NCBI RefSeq assembly: GCF_900637665.1
Contig: NZ_LR134386.1
Location: forward strand, 2,100,501-2,164,500
Direction: 5' to 3'
DNA length: 64,000 nucleotides
Source: Chryseobacterium nakagawai
GTDB taxonomy: Bacteria > Bacteroidota > Bacteroidia > Flavobacteriales > Weeksellaceae
The position numbers and the translations under genes were made by a program. The first letter of the stretch is position 1. Every line of letters begins with the position of its first letter. Below are positions 41,930-53,275 of this stretch, piece after piece. Under the pieces are notes generated by a model that ran no database searches, was not told where the DNA came from, and saw only the letters and a list, made by a program, of their open reading frames with translations.

Positions 41930-42148
41930 ATGAAAAAAGTATTCGCAATCGCATTTATTGGAGGTTTATTATTAGCTAGCTGCTCTAAAAAAGCTGATCA
42001 CTCATTACAGGACAGCAACACTATGCTTGAAGAGCCAGAAGCAACTACAGTGGTAGATTCAACTGCTAAAACTGCTGCTCCGGCTGCTGCAACTCCGGCT
42101 ACCCCTGCTCCTGAAGCTGCTAAAACAGATTCTACAGCGAAGAAATAA
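41930..42148 (+). CDS. Small Ala/Pro/Thr-rich lipoprotein
   Basis: A 72-residue protein with lipobox LASC (Cys18). The mature part is low complexity (TAAPAAATPATPAPEAA), probably an unstructured tether in the periplasm. Its stop overlaps the start of the cytochrome c gene by one base (TAATG), so the two are coupled and may work together at the membrane. Confidence 0.75.
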   Translation: MKKVFAIAFIGGLLLASCSKKADHSLQDSNTMLEEPEATTVVDSTAKTAAPAAATPATPAPEAAKTDSTAKK

Positions 42149-42513
42149 TGAAAAACTTATTTTTGGCAGGAGCTTTAGGTCTTCTGATCTTTTCCTGTTC
42201 TAAAAAAGAAAATACAACAGAGGTAGCGTCTTCAGATGCTGCATCAGCTCCAGCTCAGTCCAATCTTTCCGGTGATCAGATCATGGAAACATTGGATTGT
42301 TCGGGGTGCCACTCTGTTAATGAGAGAATGATAGGACCTTCTTATCAGGAAATCGCAGCCAAATATTCTGACAAGGATATCGAGTTGTTGGCTTCCAAAA
42401 TTATAGAAGGCGGTAGTGGAGTTTGGGGCGGAGTCCCTATGGCTGCTCATCCACAAGTATCTAAAGAAGATGCAAAAAAAATGGTGGAGTATATTCTAAG
42501 CCAGAAAAAATAA
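42148..42513 (+). CDS. Monoheme c-type cytochrome, lipid-anchored
   Basis: A 121-residue c551-like cytochrome. Lipobox FSC gives Cys17; the heme motif CSGCH is at 51-55 and the probable axial ligand Met98 lies in WGGVPMAAHP. It is a small periplasmic electron carrier. It is translationally coupled to the preceding small lipoprotein and 3 nt before rlmF. Confidence 0.9.
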   Translation: MKNLFLAGALGLLIFSCSKKENTTEVASSDAASAPAQSNLSGDQIMETLDCSGCHSVNERMIGPSYQEIAAKYSDKDIELLASKIIEGGSGVWGGVPMAAHPQVSKEDAKKMVEYILSQKK

Positions 42514-42516
42514 AAG

Positions 42517-43440
42517 ATGTCCACAGAAAAATCCAGTCTGCATACAAGAAATCTGCACCGTAATCCTTATGATTTTGATCGGCTTATTTCTTGTGTGCCA
42601 GAACTGAAACATTATGTTTTTGTGAATATTCATGGGACAACAACTATTAATTTCAGTATTCCTGAAGCTGTAAAATTACTCAACAAGGCTTTATTATTCC
42701 ATTTTTATAATGTTAAAGATTGGGATATTCCCGACACCAATTTATGTCCACCTATTCCTGGGCGGGCAGATTACGTTCATTATATTGCTGATCTGTTAGC
42801 AGAAAAAAATGGTGAAATTCCAACCGGGACTTCTGTAAAAGGACTTGATGTTGGAGTAGGAGCAAACCTCGTTTATCCTTTGATTGCCCATAAATCTTAT
42901 GGTTGGAAGATGCTTGGGACGGATATCAATGAAGACTCTTTAAAAAATGCACAATATATCCTGGATCAGAATCCAGATTTGTCCTCATCAATTGAATTGA
43001 AACATCAGCCTGATTCCAAGTATATTTTCAAAAATATACTAAATCCTGAAGACCGGTTTACATTTTCTATGTGTAATCCCCCTTTTCATGATTCAAAAGA
43101 ATCTATGATAAAAGGAAACCTTCGAAAAACAAAGAATTTAAATAAAGGAAAAGACAGGAAAACGTTGCTCAATTTTGGGGGACAACAATCAGAATTATGG
43201 TGTGAAGGCGGAGAATTGAAATTCATTACCAATGTGATTAATGAAAGTGTTCAATATTCATCACAGATTCTTTGGTTTACTTGTCTGGTTTCAAAAAAAG
43301 ACAATTTATATAAATTAACTACCCTTTTAAAGAAAGTAAAGGCTGTAGAGGTGAAAACCATTGATATGGCTCAGGGACAGAAAATAAGTAGAATATTGGT
43401 GTGGACATTTATTCCTCAACAGAATAGGAAAAGCTTTTAA
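42517..43440 (+). CDS. rlmF: 23S rRNA (adenine(1618)-N(6))-methyltransferase
   Basis: A 307-residue SAM-dependent methyltransferase of the RlmF/METTL16 family. N-terminal HTRNLHRNPYDFDRLI is typical, followed by GLDVGVGANLVYPL (SAM site) and the catalytic NPPF in MCNPPFHDSKE. It methylates A1618 of 23S rRNA. Confidence 0.92.
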   Translation: MSTEKSSLHTRNLHRNPYDFDRLISCVPELKHYVFVNIHGTTTINFSIPEAVKLLNKALLFHFYNVKDWDIPDTNLCPPIPGRADYVHYIADLLAEKNGEIPTGTSVKGLDVGVGANLVYPLIAHKSYGWKMLGTDINEDSLKNAQYILDQNPDLSSSIELKHQPDSKYIFKNILNPEDRFTFSMCNPPFHDSKESMIKGNLRKTKNLNKGKDRKTLLNFGGQQSELWCEGGELKFITNVINESVQYSSQILWFTCLVSKKDNLYKLTTLLKKVKAVEVKTIDMAQGQKISRILVWTFIPQQNRKSF

Positions 43441-43583
43441 ACTTCAAAGTCTAAGGCTTAAAGTTAATAACACATCAATTTATATCTATTATTTCGATAC
43501 CTCATATCCCGTATCTCAACTCCATTCCGGCTGACATTTTAAAATTTCTGAAAAAATCAATTGACGGTCAACTCAAAAATGCC

Positions 43584-43591
43584 TAAATTTG
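43584..43591 (+). promoter_or_regulatory. -7 box (TAAATTTG) for lysS
   Basis: Matches TAnnTTTG 22 nt before the ATG; TTG at 43561-43563 gives a 20-nt spacer. TTGACGGTCAA at 43561-43571 is also a short palindrome. Confidence 0.55.
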
Positions 43592-43613
43592 TACGCTTTT
43601 AGAAAAATAAGAA

Positions 43614-45311
43614 ATGCAATTATCAGAACAAGAAATCATTAGAAGAGAAAAGCTGAATAAGCTTACTGAAATGGGGATTAATGCGTTCCCTGCGGATGAG
43701 TATACCATTACAGATACTACAGAATCTATAAAACAGGACTTTTCTGAAAGTAAACAGGTGAAGATCGCTGGTAGATTAATGTCCCGCAGAATTCAAGGGA
43801 AGGCTTCTTTTGCAGAATTGCAGGATTCTAAAGGAAAAATTCAGGTTTACTTCAACAGAGACGAGATTTGTCCGGGAGATGATAAAGAATTATATAACGA
43901 AGTATACAAACACCTTTTAGATATTGGTGATATCATCGGTATTGAAGGAGAATTGTTTACTACTCAGGTAGGAGAAAAAACGGTTTTAGTAAAGAATTTT
44001 ACCCTTCTTACTAAAGCTTTACGTCCACTTCCTCAGGCAAAAACAGATGAAAACGGTGTTGTACACGACGGATTTACAGACCCTGAATTAAGATACAGAC
44101 AGCGTTATGTAGATTTAACAGTAAATCCACAAGTGAAGGAAATCTTCGTGAAGAGAACAAAATTGTTCAATGCGATGAGAACTTTCTTCAATGATGCAGG
44201 ATATTTTGAAGTCGAAACTCCAATTCTACAGTCAATTCCTGGTGGAGCAGCGGCTAAACCGTTCATCACGCATCACAATGCATTAGATATTCCATTATAT
44301 TTAAGGATTGCTAACGAATTATATCTGAAAAGATTGATCGTAGGTGGTTTTGACGGAGTATATGAATTCTCTAAAAACTTCAGAAACGAAGGAATGGACA
44401 GAACTCACAACCCGGAGTTTACAGCTATGGAAATCTATGTAGCTTATAAAGACTACAACTGGATGATGGATTTCACTGAGAAATTATTGGAATTCTGTGC
44501 GATTCAGGTAAACGGAACTACAACAGCTACGTTTGGAGAACATGAAGTAGATTTCAAAGCTCCTTATCCAAGAGTTTCTATGACAGAAGCAATCCTGAAA
44601 TTTACAGGTTTCGATATCACTGGAAAAACAGAGAAGGAATTATATGATTTCGCGAAGTCTATTGGAATTGAGGTGAATGAAACGATGGGTAAAGGGAAAT
44701 TAATTGATGAGATCTTCGGTGAGAAGTGTGAAGGAAACTTCATCCAGCCGACTTTCATTACAGATTACCCGGTTGAGATGTCTCCATTGACAAAAAAGCA
44801 CAGAAGCAAAGAAGGTTTAACTGAGCGTTTTGAATTAATGGTATGTGGAAAAGAAATTGCCAACGCCTATTCAGAGCTTAACGACCCTATCGATCAGAGA
44901 GAGCGTTTTGAAGCACAAATGGCTTTATCTGAAAGAGGAGATGATGAGGCAATGTTCATCGATCAGGACTTCTTAAGAGCCCTTGAATATGGTATGCCAC
45001 CAACTTCAGGATTAGGAATCGGTATGGATAGATTAATTATGTTCTTAACGAACAATGCCTCTATTCAGGAAGTATTATTCTTCCCTCAGATGAGACCGGA
45101 AAAAGCAGTTCCTCAAATTGAACTGGGAGAAGATGAAAAAGTAATTCTTGAAATTCTTAATTCTCAGGAAGAAGCAATGTCTTTGGCTGAAGTAAAAGAA
45201 AGAAGCCAGTTATCCGGTAAAAAATGGGATAAAGCTTCTAAGACTTTAACGAAGAATAATATTGTGAAAGTAGAGAAGATTGACGAGAATCTATTGATGA
45301 AACTAGCTTAG
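43614..45311 (+). CDS. lysS: Lysyl-tRNA synthetase, class II
   Basis: A 565-residue class IIb synthetase. The OB-fold anticodon domain covers about 50-160 (AGRLMSRRIQGKASFAELQD). Class II motif 2 is FRNEGMDRTHNPEFT and motif 3 is GLGIGMDRLIM. The family usually ends near residue 500; the extra C-terminal 60 residues (about 505-565, ending VKVEKIDENLLMKLA) form a charged helical extension common in Bacteroidota. Confidence 0.96.
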   Translation: MQLSEQEIIRREKLNKLTEMGINAFPADEYTITDTTESIKQDFSESKQVKIAGRLMSRRIQGKASFAELQDSKGKIQVYFNRDEICPGDDKELYNEVYKHLLDIGDIIGIEGELFTTQVGEKTVLVKNFTLLTKALRPLPQAKTDENGVVHDGFTDPELRYRQRYVDLTVNPQVKEIFVKRTKLFNAMRTFFNDAGYFEVETPILQSIPGGAAAKPFITHHNALDIPLYLRIANELYLKRLIVGGFDGVYEFSKNFRNEGMDRTHNPEFTAMEIYVAYKDYNWMMDFTEKLLEFCAIQVNGTTTATFGEHEVDFKAPYPRVSMTEAILKFTGFDITGKTEKELYDFAKSIGIEVNETMGKGKLIDEIFGEKCEGNFIQPTFITDYPVEMSPLTKKHRSKEGLTERFELMVCGKEIANAYSELNDPIDQRERFEAQMALSERGDDEAMFIDQDFLRALEYGMPPTSGLGIGMDRLIMFLTNNASIQEVLFFPQMRPEKAVPQIELGEDEKVILEILNSQEEAMSLAEVKERSQLSGKKWDKASKTLTKNNIVKVEKIDENLLMKLA

Positions 45312-45333
45312 TTTTATACAACATAATAATAAA

Positions 45334-45364
45334 AAACCGGTACAGAATTATTCTGTACCGGTTT
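45334..45364. terminator. Convergent terminator between lysS and the ClbS/DfsB gene
   Basis: AAACCGGTACAGAA (45334-45347) and TTCTGTACCGGTTT (45351-45364) form a perfect 14-bp stem, loop TTA, with A/T tracts on both sides. It abuts and overlaps the opposing gene's stop at 45348. Confidence 0.88.
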
Positions 45365-45863
45365 CTTTTTTCCATTTTCTTAGCTGTGACCTGAAATTTT
45401 TAAAAGGGGCCACTGTATTGATATGGATCCATTTCCAAACGGGCCATAGGGCAGGTGTTGTTGCCCATTTTCTCTGTTCAGGAACAAATAGGATTTCATG
45501 ATCAAGACTTTCAATCCATTCAATAATTTCATTGACCTGTTTTTGTAAAAGTTCCCTCTGCTCTGCTAAACTATAATAACCATATTGGTCATAGAAAGAT
45601 TGGTATAATCCTTTTAAATTATTCCATTTGTATTCTGGAGTTGGTGTTTTTACTTCAATTCCTTTTTTCTCATCAGATTCCCATTGAAGGATGAGATGTG
45701 TCCAGCCAATCTGATAGGATATATTTTGGGATGGAGTTTTATCCACTCCTGGTTTTAACAGATCTTTTTCAGCTTCTTTAATATCATCAAACTCCTGATC
45801 ATAAAGATGGTATCTTGTTTTGATCTCTTCAATAAGCTCTGTTTTGTCCTTATAACTTTGCAT
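45348..45863 (-). CDS. ClbS/DfsB family four-helix bundle protein
   Basis: A 171-residue DinB-like four-helix protein (former DUF1706). YQIGWTHLILQWESDEKKG and WATTPALWPVWKWIHINTVAPF match the family. ClbS hydrolyses colibactin and DfsB affects biofilm; most members are uncharacterised. It lies 6 nt downstream of cydB and may be read through from cydAB. Confidence 0.82.
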   Translation of the reverse strand: MQSYKDKTELIEEIKTRYHLYDQEFDDIKEAEKDLLKPGVDKTPSQNISYQIGWTHLILQWESDEKKGIEVKTPTPEYKWNNLKGLYQSFYDQYGYYSLAEQRELLQKQVNEIIEWIESLDHEILFVPEQRKWATTPALWPVWKWIHINTVAPFKNFRSQLRKWKKETGTE

Positions 45864-45869
45864 ATTTAC

Positions 45870-46874
45870 TTATTTTCTCAGCTTACTGAATGAAGCCATC
45901 AGGTAAAATAAAAATGGAAGAATAAATAATGAACCTAGCATCAATGCCCATCCCAATGCAGAAATAGTCTTGGGAGGTGCCATATGTTCTAACAGTGAAA
46001 GATGTTGCCCATTACCTAATAAGATAATATCCGGGTTGTGCTGATAAGTTGCCGCCACAAGGATCATAACCATTTGAAAGCCTGCCAGAGCTCTTACAGG
46101 AAGTAATTTCTGGTTGTTGAGAGCTCTTAAAATAAGCAATAAAGCAACCGTGGCAAAAGCAATCGCCATGATTCCTAAAGGTTTTGAAAATACCCAGGTT
46201 AAAAGAGGAATATCCGAAAGGTAAGCTGTAGCGAATACAAGAACTCCTGTAATGACAACAAAGATCATTGTTTGTTTTGATTTTCTGATCATTAATAGCA
46301 ATTCTTCTTTCCCACGGGTTTCTCTCAATGAAAAGATAGAGGCAAGATAAGCACACAATGCTACAGTGAATAAACCTACAGAAACTCCAAACCAATTCAG
46401 CCAGCTGTAAACATACAGATCCAAAAAGGTAGTAGCATCAGGATTGATAGAGTATGAAACCGTTGCTGCTGCAATTAATCCCAAAAAGAAGGGGGTTAAA
46501 AGGCTGGCATAATAGAAAATCTGAGTATATAAAACCTGCCAGTTATCCTTTACTGCATCATAGTGCCTGAATGTAAAGGCTGTTCCTCTTGCAATAATTC
46601 CTACAAGCATTAAGACTAAAGGAATATGAAGGTAGGTAGACATTGTAGTATAAATCTCAGGAAAGCCCACAAAAAGGATAACAATGGCAATAATCAGCCA
46701 CATGTGATTGGCTTCCCAGACGGGAGCAATTGATTCATACATAATTTCATGAGTTTTATGGCGGGCCTTTTTATTCGTAAAAAGTTCTACAATACCTGCC
46801 CCAAAGTCAGCCCCGCCCAGAATAATATAAAGACAGATGGAAAGCCAGAGAAATCCTATAACAATGTAGATCAT
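45870..46874 (-). CDS. cydB: Cytochrome bd ubiquinol oxidase subunit II
   Basis: A 334-residue inner-membrane subunit with eight to nine helices. GGADFGAGIVELF at the N-terminus and PVWEANHMWLIIAIVILF are conserved in CydB. It pairs with CydA; its ATG overlaps the cydA stop by 4 nt. Confidence 0.94.
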   Translation of the reverse strand: MIYIVIGFLWLSICLYIILGGADFGAGIVELFTNKKARHKTHEIMYESIAPVWEANHMWLIIAIVILFVGFPEIYTTMSTYLHIPLVLMLVGIIARGTAFTFRHYDAVKDNWQVLYTQIFYYASLLTPFFLGLIAAATVSYSINPDATTFLDLYVYSWLNWFGVSVGLFTVALCAYLASIFSLRETRGKEELLLMIRKSKQTMIFVVITGVLVFATAYLSDIPLLTWVFSKPLGIMAIAFATVALLLILRALNNQKLLPVRALAGFQMVMILVAATYQHNPDIILLGNGQHLSLLEHMAPPKTISALGWALMLGSLFILPFLFYLMASFSKLRK

Positions 46875-48214
46875 GATTTTTTGTTTTTATCGTTAAACTG
46901 TGGGTCTGTTGGATCGTAAAGTCTAGGGACCATTTGGACTTGTCTTCTTAAAAGGAAGATCAGAATCAATGATAAGGATATAAAGATTGCGGTGAAAAAA
47001 TAGAATGAATACTGTATTCCCGGCATTGGGGTTACGGCATCTATTGTTCTCATCACTCCATAAATAATCCAAGGCTGTCTTCCTACTTCAGTAACAGTCC
47101 ATCCTGCTTCCAGGGCAATATATCCAAATGGAGTAGCCATTAGAAATGTTTTTAATAACCAGTTTTTGGTCAGCCATTCCTTTTTAAAGAAGAAAGCATA
47201 AAGATATACCGTTCCTATGCAGATCATTATTACTCCAAAGAAAATCATAATCTGAAAGGCATAATGGGTAACTGCTATCGGTGGCCATTCGTCTCTTGGA
47301 AAGTCTTTAAGCCCTTTTACTTCAGCATTGAAATCATTGCTTACCAGAAAGCTTAATACTTTGGGAATTTTAATTGCATATTTTATTTCCTCCTTCTCCT
47401 CATCAGGAATTCCGCCAATTACAAAGGCAGCTCCTTTTTCCGTTTCAAAGTGCGCTTCCATAGCTGCTAATTTGATAGGCTGCCTTTCTGCAACAGACTT
47501 TGCAGCTACATCTCCACTTAAAGGGGCTCCAAACGCTCCAATTAGAGCAAAACCCACTGCAATTCTGAATGCTTTGGTATGAAACTCCACATTCTTTTTT
47601 CGCATAATTAAAAAGGCATGAACTCCGGCTACTGCAAATCCTGTGGCACAAAAAGCAGCAACAGTCATGTGAAGAGCCTGTGGAAACCATGCATCATTAA
47701 ACATAGCTTTAATAGGGTCTATATTAAGGTATTGTCCGTTAATATAATCGAAACCGGCAGGAGAGTTCATCCAGGCATTGGCGGCTACTACTAAAATACC
47801 GGATGCCAACCCGCTTACTCCTACAAGAAAACCGCAGAACCAGTGAAACCACTTATTGAACTTATCCCATCCATATAAGAAGAATCCAATGGCGATGGCT
47901 TCAATAAAGAAAGCAGTACCTTCTAATGAGAAGGGCATTCCGAAGATAGGACCTGCATGTTTCATAAATCCGGGCCATAAAAGTCCCAGCTCAAAGGAAA
48001 GCATCGTTCCTGAAACAGCTCCGGTAGCAAATAATATGGCTACCCCTTTGCTCCAGGCTTTTGTGAGGCCTTTATACACTTCATTTTTGGTTTTCAGGTA
48101 TTTCCAATGGGCAAAAGCCATTAAGAAAGGCATTACCATTCCCACACAGGAGAATATGATATGGAAGCCCAGAGAAAGCGCCATCTGGGCGCGGGCAGCT
48201 ATAAAATCATCCAT
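46871..48214 (-). CDS. cydA: Cytochrome bd ubiquinol oxidase subunit I
   Basis: A 447-residue subunit that oxidises quinol and reduces oxygen with high affinity. The heme b595/d ligand His18 lies in LSLGFHIIFSC, and GRQPWIIYGVMRT is the CydA signature. The length and short periplasmic Q-loop indicate the short-loop class. No CydX-like small ORF was found downstream. A 10-bp inverted repeat and a repeated TTTCAGTAA lie immediately upstream and may be regulatory. Confidence 0.95.
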   Translation of the reverse strand: MDDFIAARAQMALSLGFHIIFSCVGMVMPFLMAFAHWKYLKTKNEVYKGLTKAWSKGVAILFATGAVSGTMLSFELGLLWPGFMKHAGPIFGMPFSLEGTAFFIEAIAIGFFLYGWDKFNKWFHWFCGFLVGVSGLASGILVVAANAWMNSPAGFDYINGQYLNIDPIKAMFNDAWFPQALHMTVAAFCATGFAVAGVHAFLIMRKKNVEFHTKAFRIAVGFALIGAFGAPLSGDVAAKSVAERQPIKLAAMEAHFETEKGAAFVIGGIPDEEKEEIKYAIKIPKVLSFLVSNDFNAEVKGLKDFPRDEWPPIAVTHYAFQIMIFFGVIMICIGTVYLYAFFFKKEWLTKNWLLKTFLMATPFGYIALEAGWTVTEVGRQPWIIYGVMRTIDAVTPMPGIQYSFYFFTAIFISLSLILIFLLRRQVQMVPRLYDPTDPQFNDKNKKS

Positions 48215-48294
48215 AATATCAACTTTTCAGTAAATAAATTTACGCATAAATTATTGATGTTGAGTATGATTTAAAACAGTTGATATTTCAGTAA
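48215..48294. promoter_or_regulatory. Candidate cydAB operator region
   Basis: AATATCAACT (48215-48224) and AGTTGATATT (48278-48287) are perfect inverted arms, and TTTCAGTAA occurs twice (48226-48234, 48286-48294). The minus-strand sequence TAAATTTA lies between them as a possible -7. Confidence 0.35.
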
Positions 48295-48379
48295 TACATT
48301 TTAAATTTGAATCTTTTATTGGCTAGCCATTCCTTATGTTTTCGCTAAGAAAACTCTACATTTTTTTGACACTTTTTAA

Positions 48380-50383
<2,004 letters not shown>

Positions 50384-50400
50384 ACGTTTTTTAAATATCA

Positions 50401-50434
50401 AAAAAAAGCTTCTAATTATTTAGAAGCTTTTTTT
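50401..50434 (+). terminator. gyrB terminator overlapping the next promoter
   Basis: AAAAAAAGCTTCTAA (50401-50415) and TTAGAAGCTTTTTTT (50420-50434) are perfect arms with a 4-nt loop. The T tract runs straight into a TATATTTG -7 box at 50434-50441. Confidence 0.88.
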
Positions 50435-50441
50435 ATATTTG
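50434..50441 (+). promoter_or_regulatory. -7 box (TATATTTG) for the DUF5684 gene
   Basis: Matches TAnnTTTG 24 nt before the ATG at 50466, and directly follows the gyrB terminator stem. Confidence 0.5.
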
Positions 50442-50465
50442 GATAAACCAAATAAAAATAATACT

Positions 50466-50888
50466 ATGTTAACTCTTTTACAAACAGACTCCTACAATGG
50501 GGTAGACGCAGTTTCTGGTGCAGCTGCTGCAGGATTAGGGATTGGATCAATGTTCATGAGCTTACTCGTATATCTGTTTTACGGATATTGTATGTTCAAA
50601 ATCTTTAAAAAGGCAGGTAGAGAAGATGCTTGGGCAGCTTTTGTCCCTATCTACAATGCTGTTGTAATGTTGGATATTGTGAAAAAACCGATATGGTGGA
50701 TTATCTTATTCTTAATTCCATTCGTAAATCTTTATGCCGCATGGGTGGTTAATGACAGATTGGCGAAAGGTTTTGGAAAAGAGACTCCTCTCTATACAAT
50801 CTTGCTGTTCTTCCTCGGGTTTATTTTTATTCCCGTTTTGGGACTTGGAAGTGATACTTATGACAGTAAAAGAATTCCGAATGATTAG
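50466..50888 (+). CDS. DUF5684 membrane protein
   Basis: A 140-residue protein with about four membrane helices. AGREDAWAAFVPIYNAVVML followed by a Trp-rich helix is the DUF5684 pattern, seen in small integral proteins and in N-terminal parts of some Bacteroidota signal peptidases. Start at 50466 is chosen because the longer frame opens with TTG inside the -7 box. Function unknown. Confidence 0.72.
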   Translation: MLTLLQTDSYNGVDAVSGAAAAGLGIGSMFMSLLVYLFYGYCMFKIFKKAGREDAWAAFVPIYNAVVMLDIVKKPIWWIILFLIPFVNLYAAWVVNDRLAKGFGKETPLYTILLFFLGFIFIPVLGLGSDTYDSKRIPND

Positions 50889-50907
50889 AAAAACAAATAA
50901 AAATTTA

Positions 50908-50931
50908 AGACTTCAGTAACGGAGTCTTTTT
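50908..50931 (+). terminator. Terminator after the DUF5684 gene
   Basis: AAGACTTC and GGAGTCTT pair (one G-U) with a 6-8 nt loop and a run of seven T. Confidence 0.75.
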
Positions 50932-51340
50932 TTATAGATAATTGTTTGTAGAATTTATTGTACTCTTTTGTGTAATTAATTCTACAGATATTGAATTATA
51001 TCAATTGAAAATTATTCTAAATTTGAAATCGCAGACAATATGAAATTTACTGTTTCATATTAAAATATTTTTAATTTTAAATGATTCAAAAGATCTATAC
51101 ATTCAAACCGTCATTTTTGTTTGTATATTAACAACCTTTGATTATTTACAACCTTATTAGATTAAGGTAAATTTAGGATAATGCTTTTTTAAGTATTAGT
51201 TGAGGCTTCACAATGTGGAGCCTTTATTGTTTCATTGATTTTGGGATTTTTATTTATAAAATATTGAAAATTAAATGATTGAATTTATATTAGGCTAGGT
51301 TTGTCTTTTTTAAAACTATTATTTTTAGTTTTATTTAACA
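50932..51340. other. Hairpin-rich 410-bp gene-free region
   Basis: Four inverted repeats lie in series: TGTAGAATT/AATTCTACA (50947-50955, 50978-50986), AATATGAAA/TTTCATATT (51037-51045, 51053-51061), ACCTTA/TAAGGT (51151-51156, 51163-51168), and AGGCTTCAC/GTGGAGCCT (51203-51211, 51215-51223) followed by TTTATTGTTT. The last looks like an orphan terminator. No ORF fits. A small RNA or a long structured leader is possible. Confidence 0.45.
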
Positions 51341-51356
51341 TTTGTTAAGATTTTAT

Positions 51357-51364
51357 TATTTTTG
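51357..51364 (+). promoter_or_regulatory. -7 box (TATTTTTG) for the DUF3857 pair
   Basis: Matches TAnnTTTG 16 nt before the ATG at 51381. A small inverted repeat TTAAC-ATTT-GTTAA lies just upstream at 51335-51348. Confidence 0.5.
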
Positions 51365-51380
51365 TCTAATTTTAATAACC

Positions 51381-53273
51381 ATGATGAAAATACTATTTCT
51401 AGGGGCCTTGTCTACAGCCTCAATATATTTTGCCCAAAGCTATCCGGTTTCTTCAATTCCCGAGAACTTAAAAAAAAATGCTAACGCGGTAATCAGAAAG
51501 AATCTGACAACTGTTCAGATCAATAAAGTCGATGAAATAAAATATCAATATAATACGGTAACGACAGTTTTAAATAAAGATGGTAGCGAAAAAGCTATAG
51601 CTTATATTCCTTATGACAAAGCAAAAAGTATTTCTGATGTAAAAGTTACCATTTATGATGAATTCGGTAAGAAGGTAAAAAGTTATTCTAAATCTGACTT
51701 TAGTGATTTTGCCAATAATACACAAGGTGTGTTTTATTCTGATAATAGAGTAATGGTTTTATTATATAGCTCAACAAAATATCCTTACACTATTGATTTT
51801 TCATACCAGTCTGAAGATAAAAATACCATTTTTATTCCTGACTTTCTCCCATTTTATTCTACCAATACATCTCTGGAAGAATCACAGATGAAAATTATCA
51901 ATACTTCAGGAATTGATCTTCGAACCAAAATTTATCCGTCAAAGTATAATTATGCTTTAGTAATGGAAGAGGGGAACGGAAATGAAAAAACATATTCTTA
52001 CAAAAATGTTCCGGCGATAGATGATATTTCAATGATTCCGGAACCAGTTAAAATATTACCAAAAGTAAGTTTCGCTCTTACAAAGTTCAATCTGGCTGGA
52101 AAGCAGGGAACTTTAAATAACTGGACAGATTTCGGTACTTGGTATTATAGTAACCTTGTTGAACCTGCAGCATTATCTACTCCTGATATTAAGGCTGAAG
52201 TTGCTTCTTTACAGCTTCAGGGTTCTGTAGCAGAAAAAGTAAAGAAAATCTATCAATATATGCAGACCAAAACCAGATATATATATGTAGGATTGGGAAT
52301 TGGAGGGTGGCTTCCCATGATGCCGGACGAAGTGCATAAAAAAGGTTATGGAGATTGTAAAGGACTTACCAATTATATGAAAACACTTTTAAATGAAGCA
52401 GGAATACCTTCCTATTATTGTGTTATCAATTCAGGGCTTTCTCAGGTTTCATTTGATCCCGACTTCCCTAGAATGGGTGGAAACCATGCTATTTTAATGG
52501 TACCGACTGAAAATGGAAATATCTGGCTTGAAAACACCTCACAACAGATAGCATTTAATCATTTGGGATCCAGTACCACAGATAGGAATGTACTGTCTGT
52601 AAAGAAAAACGGAATAGAATTGATTAATACTCCGGTATATACAGCTGATCAAAATAAAGAAAAACAAAAATTAAAAATAAAGATTGGTGAGGATAACAGT
52701 ATTACCGGGGAAGGAAATTTTTTCTACACGGGAAATCAATACGATTATAACCTCGGATTGGCCAATCTTAATCCAAAAGAAAAGAATGATGCCATTAAAA
52801 AAAGGTTTGATGTTTTAAGCTTTGAAAAAGTTGAAATGAAAAACTTTGTCAATGATAAAGATAAAGCTGCCATTACCTATGATTTAGATTTTGAAACCCA
52901 TAATTATTGCAAAAATGCAGGAAATAGTCTCATTTTCAGAGCTGTTCCTATTTCTTCAGATGGTGTTTACAAAACAGACGAAAACCGCGAACTTCCTTTT
53001 GAGGTCAGACAATCTTTTGAGGATGAATATGAAATCAGTTTTATCATACCTAACGGTTATAAAACGGACGAAACTCCAGATAATGTTAATATTGATTCAG
53101 AATTTGGAAATTATAAGCTAAGTTTTGTTAAAAATGATGACGGAATAAAAGTAACTCGAAAAATGCTGATCAATAAAGGAACTTTCCCCAAAGAGAGATA
53201 CAATGATTATGTAGGCTTTAGGAAAAAGATCATAAACATGGATAACTCAAAAATTTTAATCACAAAAATATAA
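51381..53273 (+). CDS. DUF3857 / transglutaminase-like exported protein (intact catalytic Cys)
   Basis: A 630-residue protein with a signal peptide ending at YFAQ (about residue 18). The N-terminal DUF3857 beta domain covers about 45-220; the transglutaminase-like core follows with Cys326 in GYGDCKGLTNYM and His369 in GGNHAILM. The third position is WLENTS, with Glu or Asn in place of the usual Asp. The C-terminal 200 residues are a DUF3858-like beta domain. Such proteins are common in Bacteroidota; their substrates are unknown. The next gene is a paralogue 2 nt away. Confidence 0.85.
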   Translation: MMKILFLGALSTASIYFAQSYPVSSIPENLKKNANAVIRKNLTTVQINKVDEIKYQYNTVTTVLNKDGSEKAIAYIPYDKAKSISDVKVTIYDEFGKKVKSYSKSDFSDFANNTQGVFYSDNRVMVLLYSSTKYPYTIDFSYQSEDKNTIFIPDFLPFYSTNTSLEESQMKIINTSGIDLRTKIYPSKYNYALVMEEGNGNEKTYSYKNVPAIDDISMIPEPVKILPKVSFALTKFNLAGKQGTLNNWTDFGTWYYSNLVEPAALSTPDIKAEVASLQLQGSVAEKVKKIYQYMQTKTRYIYVGLGIGGWLPMMPDEVHKKGYGDCKGLTNYMKTLLNEAGIPSYYCVINSGLSQVSFDPDFPRMGGNHAILMVPTENGNIWLENTSQQIAFNHLGSSTTDRNVLSVKKNGIELINTPVYTADQNKEKQKLKIKIGEDNSITGEGNFFYTGNQYDYNLGLANLNPKEKNDAIKKRFDVLSFEKVEMKNFVNDKDKAAITYDLDFETHNYCKNAGNSLIFRAVPISSDGVYKTDENRELPFEVRQSFEDEYEISFIIPNGYKTDETPDNVNIDSEFGNYKLSFVKNDDGIKVTRKMLINKGTFPKERYNDYVGFRKKIINMDNSKILITKI

Positions 53274-53275
53274 AG

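Noticed and set aside
51003..51020. Third copy of the heme-island operator (ATTATTCTAAAT)
   Set aside because: Only one half resembles the motif and no iron gene follows; likely chance in AT-rich DNA.
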